From the NCBI GenBank assembly GCA_036563245.1, contig DATCMU010000021.1, positions 1-64,000 of the forward strand: a DNA stretch of 64,000 bases. Direction: 5' to 3'. Shown here in pieces: positions 62,772 to 64,000 of this stretch. Within the stretch, counting starts at the first letter, position 1. Each line of letters starts with the position of its first letter. The translations under genes and the position numbers were made by a program. The notes under the pieces are model-generated. The model was given only the letters and a program-made list of their open reading frames with translations, searched no databases and had not been told where the DNA came from. The stretch comes from DATCMU01 sp036563245 (GTDB lineage: Bacteria > Pseudomonadota > Alphaproteobacteria > Rhizobiales > Devosiaceae).

Positions 62772-63506
62772 ATGGGGTTTTTCGGACAAGGCCGCTGGCC
62801 ACCAAGCCTTGAAGCGCCGCTGCAGGATGGCCCTGTGGCGGTGGACGTGCGCGTGCATCCGCGCGCCAGGGGCTATCGGCTGACGGTCACTTCATCCGGC
62901 GCCGCGCGGTTGACGGTGCCCCCGCATGGGCGGCGGCGCGAAGCGGAGGATTTTCTCAGGCGCCACGCAGGCTGGCTCGAAGCCAGACTGGCGAGGACGC
63001 CCGACCGGGTTCCGTTCGACGATGGCGCGCGCGTGCCACTGCGCGGGGTCGATCATGTCATCGTTGCGACCGGGAAGCTTCGCGGGACGGTGTCGATCGC
63101 CGGCATGGGGCCGGAACCGGCGCTTCTGGTGCCGGGCGGGCCGGATCACCTGGCAAGGCGACTGATCGACTTCCTCAAGCGCGAAGCCAAGACGGACCTC
63201 GAGGCGCAGGTCGCTATCCATGCGCGTACGCTCGGCGTGAGGCCGACCGCGATCCGCCTGCGCGACCAGTCGGCGCGCTGGGGCAGTTGCGCAAGTTCCG
63301 GGCGGCTCAACTTCAACTGGCGGCTGATCATGGCGCCGGGCTTCGTGCTCGACTATGTCGCCGCGCATGAAGTTGCGCATCTGGTGGAAATGAATCATTC
63401 GCCCGCATTCTGGGCGGCGGTGGAGCGCGCCTTGCCCGACATGAAGCGGGGCCGCGCCTGGCTCAAGGCCAATGGCGGCAGGTTGATGGCCTATGGCGAA
63501 CGGTGA
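62772..63506 (+). CDS. YgjP-like M48-type metallopeptidase (DUF45/SprT-related)
   Basis: 244 aa. The C-terminal zinc motif HEVAHLVEMNHSPAFW (HExxH plus third ligand region) and the upstream SARWGSCASSGRLNFNWRLI segment mark the YgjP-like DUF45 family. The precise target is unknown. It stands alone after the DUF2852 terminator, with AAGGCAGGTAA upstream as ribosome site. Confidence 0.9.
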   Translation: MGFFGQGRWPPSLEAPLQDGPVAVDVRVHPRARGYRLTVTSSGAARLTVPPHGRRREAEDFLRRHAGWLEARLARTPDRVPFDDGARVPLRGVDHVIVATGKLRGTVSIAGMGPEPALLVPGGPDHLARRLIDFLKREAKTDLEAQVAIHARTLGVRPTAIRLRDQSARWGSCASSGRLNFNWRLIMAPGFVLDYVAAHEVAHLVEMNHSPAFWAAVERALPDMKRGRAWLKANGGRLMAYGER

Positions 63507-63538
63507 AACCGGGCCTGGTCGCAATTGCGGAACGATAA

Positions 63539-63654
63539 ACCGGCATCCATCCCCGGGTCGAGCCCGAGGACAGGCTTCACCTGGAAACGCCTGAATCTAC
63601 TGGTTGTGCGCGTTTCCGAACGGTGAACCGGCATCCACTTCACCTGGAAATGCC
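63539..63654. repeat. Duplicated intergenic element, one copy split by a palindrome
   Basis: Copy A (63539-63591) and copy B (63627-63654) share ACCGGCATCCA followed by CTTCACCTGGAAA-N-GCC. In copy B the two blocks are adjacent; in copy A they are separated by exactly 25 bases (63550-63574) carrying a CGGG-TCGAG-CCCG hairpin. Copy B abuts the PBP stop codon. Confidence 0.75.
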
Positions 63655-64000
63655 CTAGCCTCCGCCGCCGAACCACTGGTTGATCAGGTCGACCAGCGTC
63701 CTGGGCTTGTCCGCGGCAGGCCGGTTGTCGGGCGGCGGGGTCTGGTCCGGTGTGGCACCATAGGCCCCCGGCAGCGCGACCGGCGAGAGGCCCTTGTGGG
63801 CCACAGCCATGAATTTCGACCAGATTTCCGCCGGATACGAGCCGCCGCCCACCCGGTTCATCGGCGATCCGTCGTCATTGCCGACCCAGACGCCCGTGAC
63901 CATGTGCGCGGTGTAGCCCACGAACATGGCATCGCGGTAGTTCTGGGTGGTGCCGGTCTTGCCCGCCACCGGCCAGCCATCGAGATGGGCGTTCCTGGCG
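63655..64000 (-). CDS. Penicillin-binding protein 1A family, C-terminal end (partial)
   Basis: Only the last 115 or so codons are in the window; the gene continues past 64000. It shows the KTGT box in VAGKTGTTQNYRDAMFVGYT, then GVWVGNDDGSPMNRVGGGSYPAEIW, both typical of class A PBP transpeptidase domains. The tail ends TLVDLINQWFGGGG. It cross-links peptidoglycan at the inner membrane. Confidence 0.9.
   Translation of the reverse strand, partial: ARNAHLDGWPVAGKTGTTQNYRDAMFVGYTAHMVTGVWVGNDDGSPMNRVGGGSYPAEIWSKFMAVAHKGLSPVALPGAYGATPDQTPPPDNRPAADKPRTLVDLINQWFGGGG

Overview
The window is a GC-rich chromosomal segment. It looks like an alphaproteobacterium of the Hyphomicrobiales (Rhizobiales) type. 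The clues are the gene order lptC-lptA-lptB-rpoN-hpf-ptsN, a RegB/RegA (ActS/ActR) redox two-component pair, an MmcB-type DNA repair protein, DUF2852 and DUF1003 proteins, and short palindromic intergenic elements of a rhizobial kind. I do not assign a genus. I recognised no rRNA, tRNA, CRISPR array, prophage or transposase.

Layout. 0-2.2 kb: an MFS exporter and a divergent ArsR-type regulator around a near-perfect 28-bp palindrome. 2.2-7.6 kb: envelope and nitrogen-control block (ptsN, hpf, rpoN, lptB, lptA, lptC, RNase D-like), all on the minus strand. 7.7-26.3 kb: a stress island with an FtsH paralogue, a COG2187 kinase-like protein, a PRPP synthetase paralogue, a ribosome-hibernation factor fused to a cold-shock domain, a ferric-reductase-like flavocytochrome, a P-type ATPase, a phosphoribosyltransferase, Hsp20, an MgtC/DUF4010 membrane protein, a helix-hairpin-helix protein, an acyl-CoA-synthetase/GNAT protein acetyltransferase and a MacAB-like exporter. 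Most of its promoter gaps carry a TTGA-N6-TCAA palindrome of the FNR/FixK type. 26.4-30.9 kb: an rRNA methyltransferase, a cupredoxin plus FTR1 iron permease, and a small operon ending in an ECF sigma factor. 30.9-47.3 kb: reductive pyrimidine catabolism (ABC uptake, dihydropyrimidinase, two N-carbamoyl amidohydrolases, semialdehyde dehydrogenase, omega-aminotransferase, RutR-like regulator, PreT/PreA dihydropyrimidine dehydrogenase), interrupted by a GIY-YIG gene between inverted palindromic repeats. 47.5-48.9 kb: hemN behind a perfect FNR box. 48.9-55.1 kb: a TctCBA tricarboxylate transporter with TctD/TctE-like regulators and an orphan solute-binding protein. 55.2-64 kb: DUF1003, RlpA, MFS, MmcB, a beta-CASP MBL protein, RegA/RegB, DUF2852, a YgjP-like peptidase and the 3' end of a PBP1A gene.

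How the genes work together. The main new proposal is that 9.5-26.4 kb is a low-oxygen dormancy regulon, similar in content to the mycobacterial DosR set but apparently controlled by an FNR/FixK-type activator. No gene for that activator lies in the window, but a redox sensor pair (RegB/RegA) and an FNR-boxed hemN do. The pyrimidine genes together make a nearly complete route from uracil/thymine to beta-alanine or beta-aminoisobutyrate and on to acyl-CoA. Their two main promoters share a RutR-like TTGACCA-N2-TG motif.
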